From: Pectobacterium cacticida
Lineage (GTDB): Bacteria > Pseudomonadota > Gammaproteobacteria > Enterobacterales > Enterobacteriaceae
NCBI RefSeq assembly: GCF_036885195.1
Contig: NZ_CP133656.1
Span: 3,100,001-3,164,000 of the forward strand
Reading direction: 5' to 3'
Length of the DNA: 64,000 nucleotides
Below the pieces are notes generated by a model. That model saw nothing but the letters and a program-made list of their open reading frames with translations. It had not been told where the DNA came from and did no database searches. Position 1 is the stretch's first letter, and every line of letters starts with the position of its first letter. The position numbers were made by a program, and so were the translations under genes. Of the stretch, positions 26,744 through 33,821 are shown piece after piece.

Positions 26744-27121
26744 ATGAGTCGATTAAGATAAGTCCTTGACGATGCGTTTCATAAACAAGAAGCAACGCTG
26801 ATTTATTATGTAACTTTCGATTTAACGGGCACTGCTGATGATAAGAGTGTCTATAAACAAATAGAGCAGGCTATTGAAGCTGAAGGTTATAGCAGAGACA
26901 CGAATATTGAAGAGGATGCACTACCCTACAATTTTTACGCAGGGCAAAAAAGAATCACATTCGATGATCGCTATACGGACCTGGAGAAAGAGATAGATAA
27001 AGCGAAAGATAAGTTTGCAGAGGTAATCACCACCATTATAACCTCTATTGCCCCTGGTAAACTTGATCGTCTGTTCCTATCCGTGTCTGATGCAGCACAC
27101 ACGAAAATTCACATCGGCTAA
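26744..27121 (+). pseudogene. Accessory gene in the G-I slot, broken by a TAA at codon 6
   Basis: ATG at 26744 gives MSRLR, then TAA (26759-26761), then 119 codons open in the same frame: VLDDAFHKQEATLIYYVTFD, an acidic middle and the end DAAHTKIHIG-stop. No start codon follows the stop early in the frame. The small alpha/beta look (YYVTFDLTG, later RITFDDRYTD, LDRLFLSVSD) could be a ferredoxin-like fold, but no family is recognised. AT-richer than the structural genes on both sides. Position between G and protease I is the anti-CRISPR slot of Pseudomonas Mu-like phages; that role is inference. Confidence 0.6.
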
Positions 27122-27177
27122 CACAGACCTACGTCAAACGTCTCAGCCGTGATTTTTTGTGAAGTCTATAGCGTTGC

Positions 27178-27201
27178 AGCCCCTTATATCATTAAGGGGC
27201 T
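27178..27201 (+). terminator. Hairpin, possible terminator before the I promoter
   Basis: AGCCCCTTA and TAAGGGGCT form a perfect 9-bp stem around TATCAT. The following bases are TACAACA, so there is no strong T-tract. It lies between the accessory gene and the late promoter of protease I. Confidence 0.45.
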
Positions 27202-27293
27202 TACAACACGATTTAAACGGGGTTTAAAAGGGGTTACACCGATTGTCATCACCCCGTTTGGCGTGGCAAGATAAAAACAAGCCGCTTTATTAC

Positions 27294-27347
27294 CCACTGA
27301 ACCCCTTCCACTGATCGCCTGTCGCCGTCGCTCGTAATCTGGCGGCA
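27294..27347 (+). promoter_or_regulatory. Late promoter of the protease/scaffold genes
   Basis: CCACTGAACCCCTTCCACTG at 27294-27313 is identical to the lysis copy. A -10 TAATCT lies at 27335-27340, again 34 bp centre to centre. The expected start falls on 27347, the A of the protease ATG. The place corresponds to Mu PI. Confidence 0.7.
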
Positions 27348-28486
27348 TGAAACTAAAACCGCTTGTCGCCGCTCTGTCGGCAGAAATCAATAAAGCCTCT
27401 CTCGGCATCATCCAGTTGTTCCCCGCTGGTGAGTTCCGGGCGCGTGATGGTCGTCCAACAGAATGCGCCGCCTGGATAATGACCGCCGAGGTCGCGCAGA
27501 CATTGATCGCAGCGGCTAACGCACAGCAAACCCCTTTCGTTATCGACTTTGAACACCAGACCCTACGGGCGGCCAAGAATGGTTTGCCTGCGCCTGCGGC
27601 CGGGTGGTTCAAAACGCTGGAATGGCGTGAGGGTGACGGTCTGTTTGCGGTCGATGTTATCTGGACAGACAGCGCCGCGAAGATGATCGCCGAAGGCGCC
27701 TACCGTTTTATTTCCCCTGTTTTTTCTTACGACAAATCAGGCCGCGTCTTGCAGCTCCTGCACGCCGCGCTCACCAACACCCCCGCTGTTGACGGCATGG
27801 ATGAGGTCATGCTTGCCGCTGCCTCACTCCTGGCCGTCACATCATCAACCCAAGAGGACACTATGGACGAATTACTGGAGCGTCTGCGCTGGATGCTGAA
27901 TTTGCCGATCACGGCAACGGCAGAAGACATTACCGCCGAGCTAAACAAGCTCATTGACCAACTGGCATCGGCGAGCGCCGGAACGGCAGCAGCATCCTTT
28001 CAGACGCTGTCGGCCACCCCGTTCAATCTGATTGAAAAACTGACGGCGGATGCTGCAAACGTTGCCGCACTCACCGCTCAGGTTGCCACCCCCGACCCGG
28101 CAAAATGGGTGCCGGTTGAGGTAATGCAGCAATCTGTCACCCAGGCGCTGGAAACCGCAAACAACAACGTGGCGGCACTGGCGCAGCAGCAGAGTGCCGA
28201 GCTTATCACCGCTGCGTTGTCGGATGGCCGTTTGCTCCCGGCACAAAAAGCCTGGGCGGAATCCCTGGCGCAATCTTCCCCGGACAGTCTGAAAGCGTTT
28301 CTGGACAGTGCGCCCAAAATTGCCGCGCTGACCACCACTCAGACCGGGGGCCAGCCGCCCGCTGGCGTTAAACCCAAAACTGATACCCCCGAGGATGACG
28401 GTGAAGTTAATGTCGCCCTCTGCAACATGATGGGTGTTGATCCGGCTGACGTTACCAAATTCATAAAAGGAGAAGGCAATGAGTGA
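27347..28486 (+). CDS. Phage protease I (with internal scaffold Z)
   Basis: 379 aa. The N-terminal half matches Mu gpI-type prohead protease (GIIQLFPAGEFRARDGRP, FVIDFEHQTL, YRFISPVFSYD). The C-terminal half is a helical, Ala/Gln-rich scaffold. There is no Shine-Dalgarno before the ATG, which coincides with the predicted transcript start. Overlaps the next gene by 8 bp. Confidence 0.9.
   Translation: MKLKPLVAALSAEINKASLGIIQLFPAGEFRARDGRPTECAAWIMTAEVAQTLIAAANAQQTPFVIDFEHQTLRAAKNGLPAPAAGWFKTLEWREGDGLFAVDVIWTDSAAKMIAEGAYRFISPVFSYDKSGRVLQLLHAALTNTPAVDGMDEVMLAAASLLAVTSSTQEDTMDELLERLRWMLNLPITATAEDITAELNKLIDQLASASAGTAAASFQTLSATPFNLIEKLTADAANVAALTAQVATPDPAKWVPVEVMQQSVTQALETANNNVAALAQQQSAELITAALSDGRLLPAQKAWAESLAQSSPDSLKAFLDSAPKIAALTTTQTGGQPPAGVKPKTDTPEDDGEVNVALCNMMGVDPADVTKFIKGEGNE
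27863..28486 (+). CDS. Scaffold protein Z from an internal start
   Basis: An in-frame ATG (MDELLERLRWML) is preceded by AGAGGA at a good distance. It would give a 207-aa scaffold identical to the C-terminal part of the protease. Mu makes gpZ this way from within gene I. The site is directly visible; its use is inferred from Mu. Confidence 0.75.
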   Translation: MDELLERLRWMLNLPITATAEDITAELNKLIDQLASASAGTAAASFQTLSATPFNLIEKLTADAANVAALTAQVATPDPAKWVPVEVMQQSVTQALETANNNVAALAQQQSAELITAALSDGRLLPAQKAWAESLAQSSPDSLKAFLDSAPKIAALTTTQTGGQPPAGVKPKTDTPEDDGEVNVALCNMMGVDPADVTKFIKGEGNE

Positions 28487-28874
28487 TCGCAATACGCCTC
28501 ACCGCGATGGGCTGCTGTTCCCCGTTCCTGTCGCGGCGGCAACGGAGATTTTTGGCGGGCATATCATCGCCGCCAATGCAGGCGGATATGCCGTTCCCGC
28601 GACAGCCACTGCGGCTCAAATCACCCTCGGCGTCAGTGATGGCTGGGTGGATAACCACGCGGGCGCCAATGGCGGCGTGGATGCACTGCTGCGACGTGGC
28701 CGGGCATGGCAGTTTGCCAATCATGGCGCAGACGCAGTGACGCAGGCTGACATCGGCAAAGACTGCTATGTCGTTGACAGTCAGACCGTCGCCAAGACCA
28801 GCAACGCCGATGCCCGCCCGGTTGCCGGAAAAGTTCAGGCCGTTGGCAGCGATGGCGTCTGGGTTTTGATTTAA
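28479..28874 (+). CDS. Probable head decoration-type protein
   Basis: 131 aa, beta-rich and Gly/Ala-rich (GGHIIAANAGGYAVPATAT, ITLGVSDGWVDNHAGANGG). Such proteins between scaffold and capsid usually decorate the head (DUF2190-like look). The match is by layout, not by a firm motif. Confidence 0.6.
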   Translation: MSDRNTPHRDGLLFPVPVAAATEIFGGHIIAANAGGYAVPATATAAQITLGVSDGWVDNHAGANGGVDALLRRGRAWQFANHGADAVTQADIGKDCYVVDSQTVAKTSNADARPVAGKVQAVGSDGVWVLI

Positions 28875-28885
28875 GGAGAAATACC

Positions 28886-29794
28886 GTGTTAGTGAATGTA
28901 AAAGTTGTTAAAGCGATTTTCGTTAACCTGAAAACCACCTTTCAGAATGCGTTTACCCAAACGCCGTCTGACTGGAAAAAGGTGGCAATGGTCGTGCCAT
29001 CAACGGGTAAAGAAAACGATTATTCCTGGTTGTCGCGCTTTCCCAAAATGCGTGAATGGGTGGGCGACAAGGTCATTAAATCGCTTGCCGCGTTTAATTA
29101 CACCATCCGCAACAAGGACTGGGAAGCCACCGTCGAAGTGGATCGCAACGATATCGAAGACGATCAATTGATGGGCTATGCCATCCAGGCGCAGTCGGCG
29201 GGCCAGTCTGCCGCAGAGCTGCCCGCCGACATTGTGTTTGCGCTGGTCAGCGATGGCTTTACCAACCTGTGTTATGACGGCCAGCCGTTCTTTGATACTG
29301 ACCACCCCGTCAAAGGGAAGTCTGTGTCGAACAAAGGCACGAAAAAGCTGTCCACGGCCAGTCTTGCCGCCGCACAGGCCAGCTATGGTGCGGCACGTAA
29401 AGCCCTGCGCAGCATGAAGGATGAAGAAGGCGCGTCACTCAAAATCCTGCCCGGTCTGCTGGTTGTTCCTCCGGCCCTGGAGGATGAAGCCAACTATCTG
29501 ATGACTGCCGACCGCTTCCCGGATAACACACCGAACCCGTACAAAGGCACGGCGGAAGTGCTGGTCGTTCCTGAGCTGAAAACCGATACCGAGTGGTTCC
29601 TGTTCGATATCAGCAAGCCGGTGAAACCCATTATCTACCAGGAGCGTAAAAAGCCGGATTTCGTTGAACAGACGGACTACAACAACGACAACGTCTTTAT
29701 GCGTAAGAAGTTCCGTTTTGGTGCAGAAGCCCGTGCCAACGGCGGCTACGCGTTCTGGCAGATGGCCTATGGCTCCACCGGGGAGGCTGCATAA
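28886..29794 (+). CDS. Major head subunit T (Mu gpT-like)
   Basis: 302 aa, GTG start with AAGGAG upstream. Visible family text: YSWLSRFPKMREWVGDK, NDIEDDQLMGYAIQAQ, LCYDGQPFFDTDHPV and KPIIYQERKKPDF. This is the capsid protein of Mu-like phages. Confidence 0.95.
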   Translation: MLVNVKVVKAIFVNLKTTFQNAFTQTPSDWKKVAMVVPSTGKENDYSWLSRFPKMREWVGDKVIKSLAAFNYTIRNKDWEATVEVDRNDIEDDQLMGYAIQAQSAGQSAAELPADIVFALVSDGFTNLCYDGQPFFDTDHPVKGKSVSNKGTKKLSTASLAAAQASYGAARKALRSMKDEEGASLKILPGLLVVPPALEDEANYLMTADRFPDNTPNPYKGTAEVLVVPELKTDTEWFLFDISKPVKPIIYQERKKPDFVEQTDYNNDNVFMRKKFRFGAEARANGGYAFWQMAYGSTGEAA

Positions 29795-30186
29795 TGCCGA
29801 TCCAAATCACTGCCCGTGCTGACGGTTTCCGTCGCTGCGGCATGGCGCACAGCGCCAAAACCCAGACCTACCCCGATGACCGTTTTACCGCCGCAGAGCT
29901 GGCGATGCTGGAGCGCGAGCCGCAGTTGATCGTCGTTCGCGTCAGTGGTGATGCCGTGGATGATGTTGACGCCGAAGCCGTGCTGGCTAAGGCACGCGGC
30001 TGCATTGCAACGCTTGAGGCCAATGAACTGAAGTACGTCGAGCAGATCACATCGCTTAACGAACGCCTCGATGCCCTCTCCGGTGAATGCCATGCGCTGA
30101 AAGAAAGCAACACGGCGCTGACCTCTGAGCGTGATGCGCTTCAGGCGCAGTTGGCCGCGACTGACGCGGCGAAGGCGAAAAAATAA
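29794..30186 (+). CDS. Mu-like FluMu/HI1506-type protein with coiled coil
   Basis: 130 aa. N-terminal beta part RADGFRRCGMAHSAKTQTYP and FTAAELAMLEREPQLIVV, found in Mu-like 'HI1506' proteins, then a coiled coil (residues ~75-125). Overlaps its neighbours by one base each. Exact role unknown. Confidence 0.75.
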   Translation: MPIQITARADGFRRCGMAHSAKTQTYPDDRFTAAELAMLEREPQLIVVRVSGDAVDDVDAEAVLAKARGCIATLEANELKYVEQITSLNERLDALSGECHALKESNTALTSERDALQAQLAATDAAKAKK

Positions 30187-30617
30187 TGTACGCGACCCGT
30201 GACGATATGGTGCACGCGTTCGGTGAGAAGGAATGTGTTTCGCTCACTGACCGTAAGTACACCGGGGACATTGATGATGAGGTGATTTCTGGCGCGTTGA
30301 CCCGCGCCAGTGCCGAAATCGACAGCTATCTTGTCGGTCGCTATCCGGTGCCGTGGCCGGATACACCCGGCGTGCTGGTTGGTCGTTGCTGTGATATGGC
30401 CCGTTACTTCCTGTGTGGCGCAAGCGTGCAATCGACAGAGCAAATCCGGGCGCGCTATGAGGATGCAGTGCGTTATCTGGAGCAAGTCGCCGCTGGGAAA
30501 GTCTCGCTGGGCAAAATGCCTGACGGCCAGGTGATTCAGCAGACCAGCTCTGGCGCACGTTTTCAGTCATCGGGTCGCGCGTTTGACCGGGACGCCACCG
30601 GGGGAGGTGCATTTTGA
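30186..30617 (+). CDS. DUF1320 protein (Mu gp36-like)
   Basis: 143 aa. MYATRDDMVHAFGEKE and ALTRASAEIDSYLVGRYPVP are DUF1320 signatures. Probably part of the head-tail connection. Ends overlapping the DUF1834 gene. Confidence 0.9.
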   Translation: MYATRDDMVHAFGEKECVSLTDRKYTGDIDDEVISGALTRASAEIDSYLVGRYPVPWPDTPGVLVGRCCDMARYFLCGASVQSTEQIRARYEDAVRYLEQVAAGKVSLGKMPDGQVIQQTSSGARFQSSGRAFDRDATGGGAF

Positions 30618-31279
30618 TTATCCGCGATATTGAAAATTCCATGATCGCGCGTCTTAAAAAAGGCATGGGCCGTATGGCCGCGAACGTGTGCTCTTACGGC
30701 GGCGAACTGGACGGCGAACCGGGAGACGTTGCCCGCGCTTTACCTGCCGTTTGGGTGACGTTCGGCGGTATCCAGAACACCAAAAATGCCAATATCGGCA
30801 AACGCAAGTATGAGGTTGTCGGGCGGTTTGTGGTGATTGTCGGTGAGTACAGTGTCCGCAGCGAAGAAGCCTCACGCCACGGCGGTGCAAACCTCAATGA
30901 GGTGGGCACTTATCGTCTGGTCAGTGCGGTGCGCCGGTTGTTGTCCGGGCAAGACCTGGCCGAGTTCGGGCTGAAGGTCGATTTTCTGATGCCTGGCCGG
31001 GTGCGCTCGTTGTTTAACACCAGCCTGGAACATCAGGCGCTGTCAGTTTTCGCCTGCGAGTTCGACACCAAGTGGTTTGAAACCGCATTGGAAAACGGCA
31101 AATACCCGCTTGACGGCCCGTCAGCCTTCCACCCTGACAGCATTTTTAACGGCTATCACGGTGAAACCAGTCCCGATGATCCGGCCTGGTTACGTACCCG
31201 TCTTAGTTATGACATTCCGCAAACTCCGGCCAGCCCGGATGCAGAGGACATGATTAATCATGAACAAAATCAAGGTTAA
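30614..31279 (+). CDS. DUF1834 protein (Mu gp37-like)
   Basis: 221 aa, TTG start at 30614 supported by GGGGGAGG and by the 4-bp overlap with the upstream gene. DIENSMIARLKKGM and VWVTFGGIQNTKN fit DUF1834, likely a tail terminator/connector piece. Confidence 0.87.
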   Translation: MIIRDIENSMIARLKKGMGRMAANVCSYGGELDGEPGDVARALPAVWVTFGGIQNTKNANIGKRKYEVVGRFVVIVGEYSVRSEEASRHGGANLNEVGTYRLVSAVRRLLSGQDLAEFGLKVDFLMPGRVRSLFNTSLEHQALSVFACEFDTKWFETALENGKYPLDGPSAFHPDSIFNGYHGETSPDDPAWLRTRLSYDIPQTPASPDAEDMINHEQNQG

Positions 31280-31475
31280 AGCGCTGCCCGGCGTTAGTGT
31301 GCCGCGCGAGGATAACGCCCGTCGCTATATCACCAGCGATACGCTGGTTGAGGTGGAGCGCACAGCGTACTACCTGCGTCGTATTGCTGATGGCGATTTG
31401 ATTGACGTTACCGTCGAGCCGCTAAAAGTGGCGGGCAAAAAGGACAAAACGGAGGTGAATAGTGGCCAGTCCTAA
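31260..31475 (+). CDS. DUF2635 protein (Mu gp38-like)
   Basis: 71 aa. VKALPGVSVPREDNARRYIT and VERTAYYLRRIADGDL match DUF2635. Overlaps the genes on both sides by 20 and 14 bp. Function unknown; conserved in contractile Mu-like tails. Confidence 0.85.
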   Translation: MNKIKVKALPGVSVPREDNARRYITSDTLVEVERTAYYLRRIADGDLIDVTVEPLKVAGKKDKTEVNSGQS

Positions 31476-32883
31476 CATTGAGTTTTACGACATCGGCAGC
31501 AGCATTCGCAAACCGGGTAAATATTTTGAATTTAATACTAGGTTGGCCGTGCGTACGCTGCCCGGCAACCAGCAGACCGTCCTGATGTTGGCACAGATGT
31601 TAGATACCGGCACGGCGGAGCCGCTGCAGGCGGTCAGTGTGTTCTCTGACGATGAGGCAGCGATGCTGTTCGGTCGTGGATCAATGGCGCACATGATGGC
31701 CGTCGAGGCTATCGGCAGCAACAGCTATTTGCAGTTGCAAATCATCGGTATCAGCGACGACAGTGCCGCCGTAGCTGCAACCGGAACATTTACGGTGACT
31801 GGCGCGGCTACGACGGCGGGAACGTTGAGCGTATGGATTGGTTCGACACGCGTTGACGTTGCGGTATCTGCTGACGATACCGCCGCTGATATCGCGCTGG
31901 CGCTGGCTGCGGCTATCGCGCAGAAAGCAGTGTTGCCAGTCACGGCCACGGCTGCGGCTGGCGTAGTCACGCTGACAGCCAAAAATAAGGGCGCGGCGGG
32001 TAACGACATCCAGCTCCGCGCCAGCACGACAGCGGTCGGTGTCACGGTGGCGGCAACGGCTATGACCGGCGGAGAAATCGATCCTGATATCGCGCTGGCA
32101 CTGGCGGCTGTATTCGCGGCGGGTCATAACATTATCGTCAGCCCGTTTGCCACGTCTGACGCGTTGCGCACCCTGCGCACACACCTGGACAAAGCGAGCG
32201 GCCCGATGGAACAGCGCGGCGCAATCGGCGTAGCGGGCTGGCCTAAATCGCTGTCAACCGGGACGACGATGACGGCCAGCATCAACAGCGGACGCATTAC
32301 CGTTGGTTGGCATAACGGCTCGGTGAAGACCCCGGCGCAGATTGCGGCAGCGTATGCCGCCATTATCGCTAGTGAAGAAGATCCTGCCCGCCCGTTAAAC
32401 ACGCTTGCAATGAGTACGCTGGATGTGACCGCGCTTGCTGATCGCCCAGGGCGTAATGAGCAGGAGAGCGCCTTGTATAACGGCCTGACGCCGTTTGAAG
32501 TCGGCCCCGGTGACGCGGTGCAGATTGTCCGCGCGATCAGTACCTACACCAAGAATGCCGACGGTGTTGATGACGTGTCGCTGCTGGATATCACCACCAT
32601 TCGTACACTCGACTATGTGCGCAAGGCGTGTCGTGAGCGTATCTCGTTGCGTTTTCCGCGCGACAAGCTGAGTTCCCGTACCCCAGACCGGGTACGCAGC
32701 GAGTTGCTGGATGTGCTCTACAAGCTCGAAGAGTTGGAGATCATCGAAGAGGTGGACGCGAACAAAGCGGCGCTCATCATCGAGCGTGATTCGCAGGATA
32801 GCAACCGACTTAATGGCCGCATCCCGGCGGACGTAGTGAACGGGTTGCATATTTTCGCCGGTCGTATCGACCTGTTGCTGTAA
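31462..32883 (+). CDS. Tail sheath protein L
   Basis: 473 aa, GTG start with GGAGG. N-terminus IEFYDIGSSIRKPGKYFEFN and C-terminus RIPADVVNGLHIFAGRIDLLL match Mu gpL. An inserted Ala/Thr-rich beta domain occupies about residues 100-200. This is the contractile sheath. Confidence 0.94.
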   Translation: MASPNIEFYDIGSSIRKPGKYFEFNTRLAVRTLPGNQQTVLMLAQMLDTGTAEPLQAVSVFSDDEAAMLFGRGSMAHMMAVEAIGSNSYLQLQIIGISDDSAAVAATGTFTVTGAATTAGTLSVWIGSTRVDVAVSADDTAADIALALAAAIAQKAVLPVTATAAAGVVTLTAKNKGAAGNDIQLRASTTAVGVTVAATAMTGGEIDPDIALALAAVFAAGHNIIVSPFATSDALRTLRTHLDKASGPMEQRGAIGVAGWPKSLSTGTTMTASINSGRITVGWHNGSVKTPAQIAAAYAAIIASEEDPARPLNTLAMSTLDVTALADRPGRNEQESALYNGLTPFEVGPGDAVQIVRAISTYTKNADGVDDVSLLDITTIRTLDYVRKACRERISLRFPRDKLSSRTPDRVRSELLDVLYKLEELEIIEEVDANKAALIIERDSQDSNRLNGRIPADVVNGLHIFAGRIDLLL

Positions 32884-32896
32884 AGGAGCCCATAGC

Positions 32897-33274
32897 ATGG
32901 CCTTAGAAGAGTATGTCGGTGCCATCATCCTCGAGATCAACGGACAGGAAATCGAGTGCACCGACCTGAAAGAAGACACGCAGACCGGGCGTAAACCGGT
33001 CAAGACGATGAACAAGACCGGGCGTTCGAAAGGGTTTTCACGCGGTATCCGGGAATATCAGGTCACGGCCTCGGTAGTGATCCCCCTGAGCGGCGATCTG
33101 GACTGGGAGGGCATGGAGGGCGTGAAAATCACGCAATACCCGCTCTCCGGCAGTGGCGGTAAAAAGGTGTCGTTTTTGGATGCGTACACTACTCAAGTCG
33201 GTGCGCAGTATACAGTTGATAACGAAGCCAAACGGGATATCACGTTTCAGGCGCTGCGTCGGGTGGAGGAATAG
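32897..33274 (+). CDS. Tail tube protein M
   Basis: 125 aa. GAIILEINGQEIECTDLKED, TGRSKGFSRGIREYQVTASV and the end RDITFQALRRVEE match the Mu gpM tube family. AAAGGAG is upstream. It lies between sheath and chaperone, as expected. Confidence 0.92.
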   Translation: MALEEYVGAIILEINGQEIECTDLKEDTQTGRKPVKTMNKTGRSKGFSRGIREYQVTASVVIPLSGDLDWEGMEGVKITQYPLSGSGGKKVSFLDAYTTQVGAQYTVDNEAKRDITFQALRRVEE

Positions 33275-33279
33275 GAATA

Positions 33280-33666
33280 ATGGTGACTGAACAAGGTTCA
33301 TTACTGTATGGCGTTGAGCTGGATGGTAAGCGTTATTTTACGTTCTCAGTTCGCCTGCCGGTGGTTGGGGATACCATCGCGGCTTTGGAAGAAACTCAGG
33401 ATGAAAAAGGCACTACGGAAGGTGCCGCAGCAGGGATGCATTACCGCGTCGGCATTCTGGCGCGTGTGGTGACGATTGAGGGTATTGATGCAGAGAACGT
33501 GACGACAGAACTGTTGCTTAACCAGTTGTCCGACGATGGTTTTGATCTCATCGACGCGCAGGTCTCAGCACTTAAAAAAAAGCTGACGGCATTGAGACCG
33601 CCCTCGCCGGATACCGCAGCGTCGTCCTTGCCCTCGGAAAATATGGTATCACCCGACAGCAAATAG
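33280..33666 (+). CDS. Tail assembly chaperone, short form (Mu gp41-like)
   Basis: 128 aa. The zero frame crosses A AAA AAG at 33576-33582 and ends at 33666. It fits the position of the short tail-assembly chaperone (Mu gp41), beta-rich with DDGFDLIDAQVSAL before the slip site. Confidence 0.82.
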   Translation: MVTEQGSLLYGVELDGKRYFTFSVRLPVVGDTIAALEETQDEKGTTEGAAAGMHYRVGILARVVTIEGIDAENVTTELLLNQLSDDGFDLIDAQVSALKKKLTALRPPSPDTAASSLPSENMVSPDSK

Positions 33667-33818
33667 AAGCGATGAGCCGTTCAGAGCTGGACGGCTACAT
33701 CCAGGCACTGGCCCGGTTGCACGGTAAAAACCTGTCAGCCGGGGAACGGTCAACCCGCCGCGTGAAGTCACTGCGCCAGAAACGCCCGAGAAAACCCACC
33801 AAGAAAGGGAGAAAGTAA
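33280..33818 (+). CDS. Tail assembly chaperone, long frameshift product (gp41-gp42)
   Basis: A -1 shift on the heptamer A AAA AAG (33576-33582; run of eight A at 33574-33581) takes ribosomes into ADGIETALAGYRSVVLALGK and onward to RKPTKKGRK-stop at 33816-33818, about 179 aa in all. The downstream frame has no good start of its own and its coding quality is high. Tail-chaperone frameshifting is a general rule in long-tailed phages; the slip site here is seen directly. Confidence 0.8.
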
Positions 33819-33821
33819 GCA

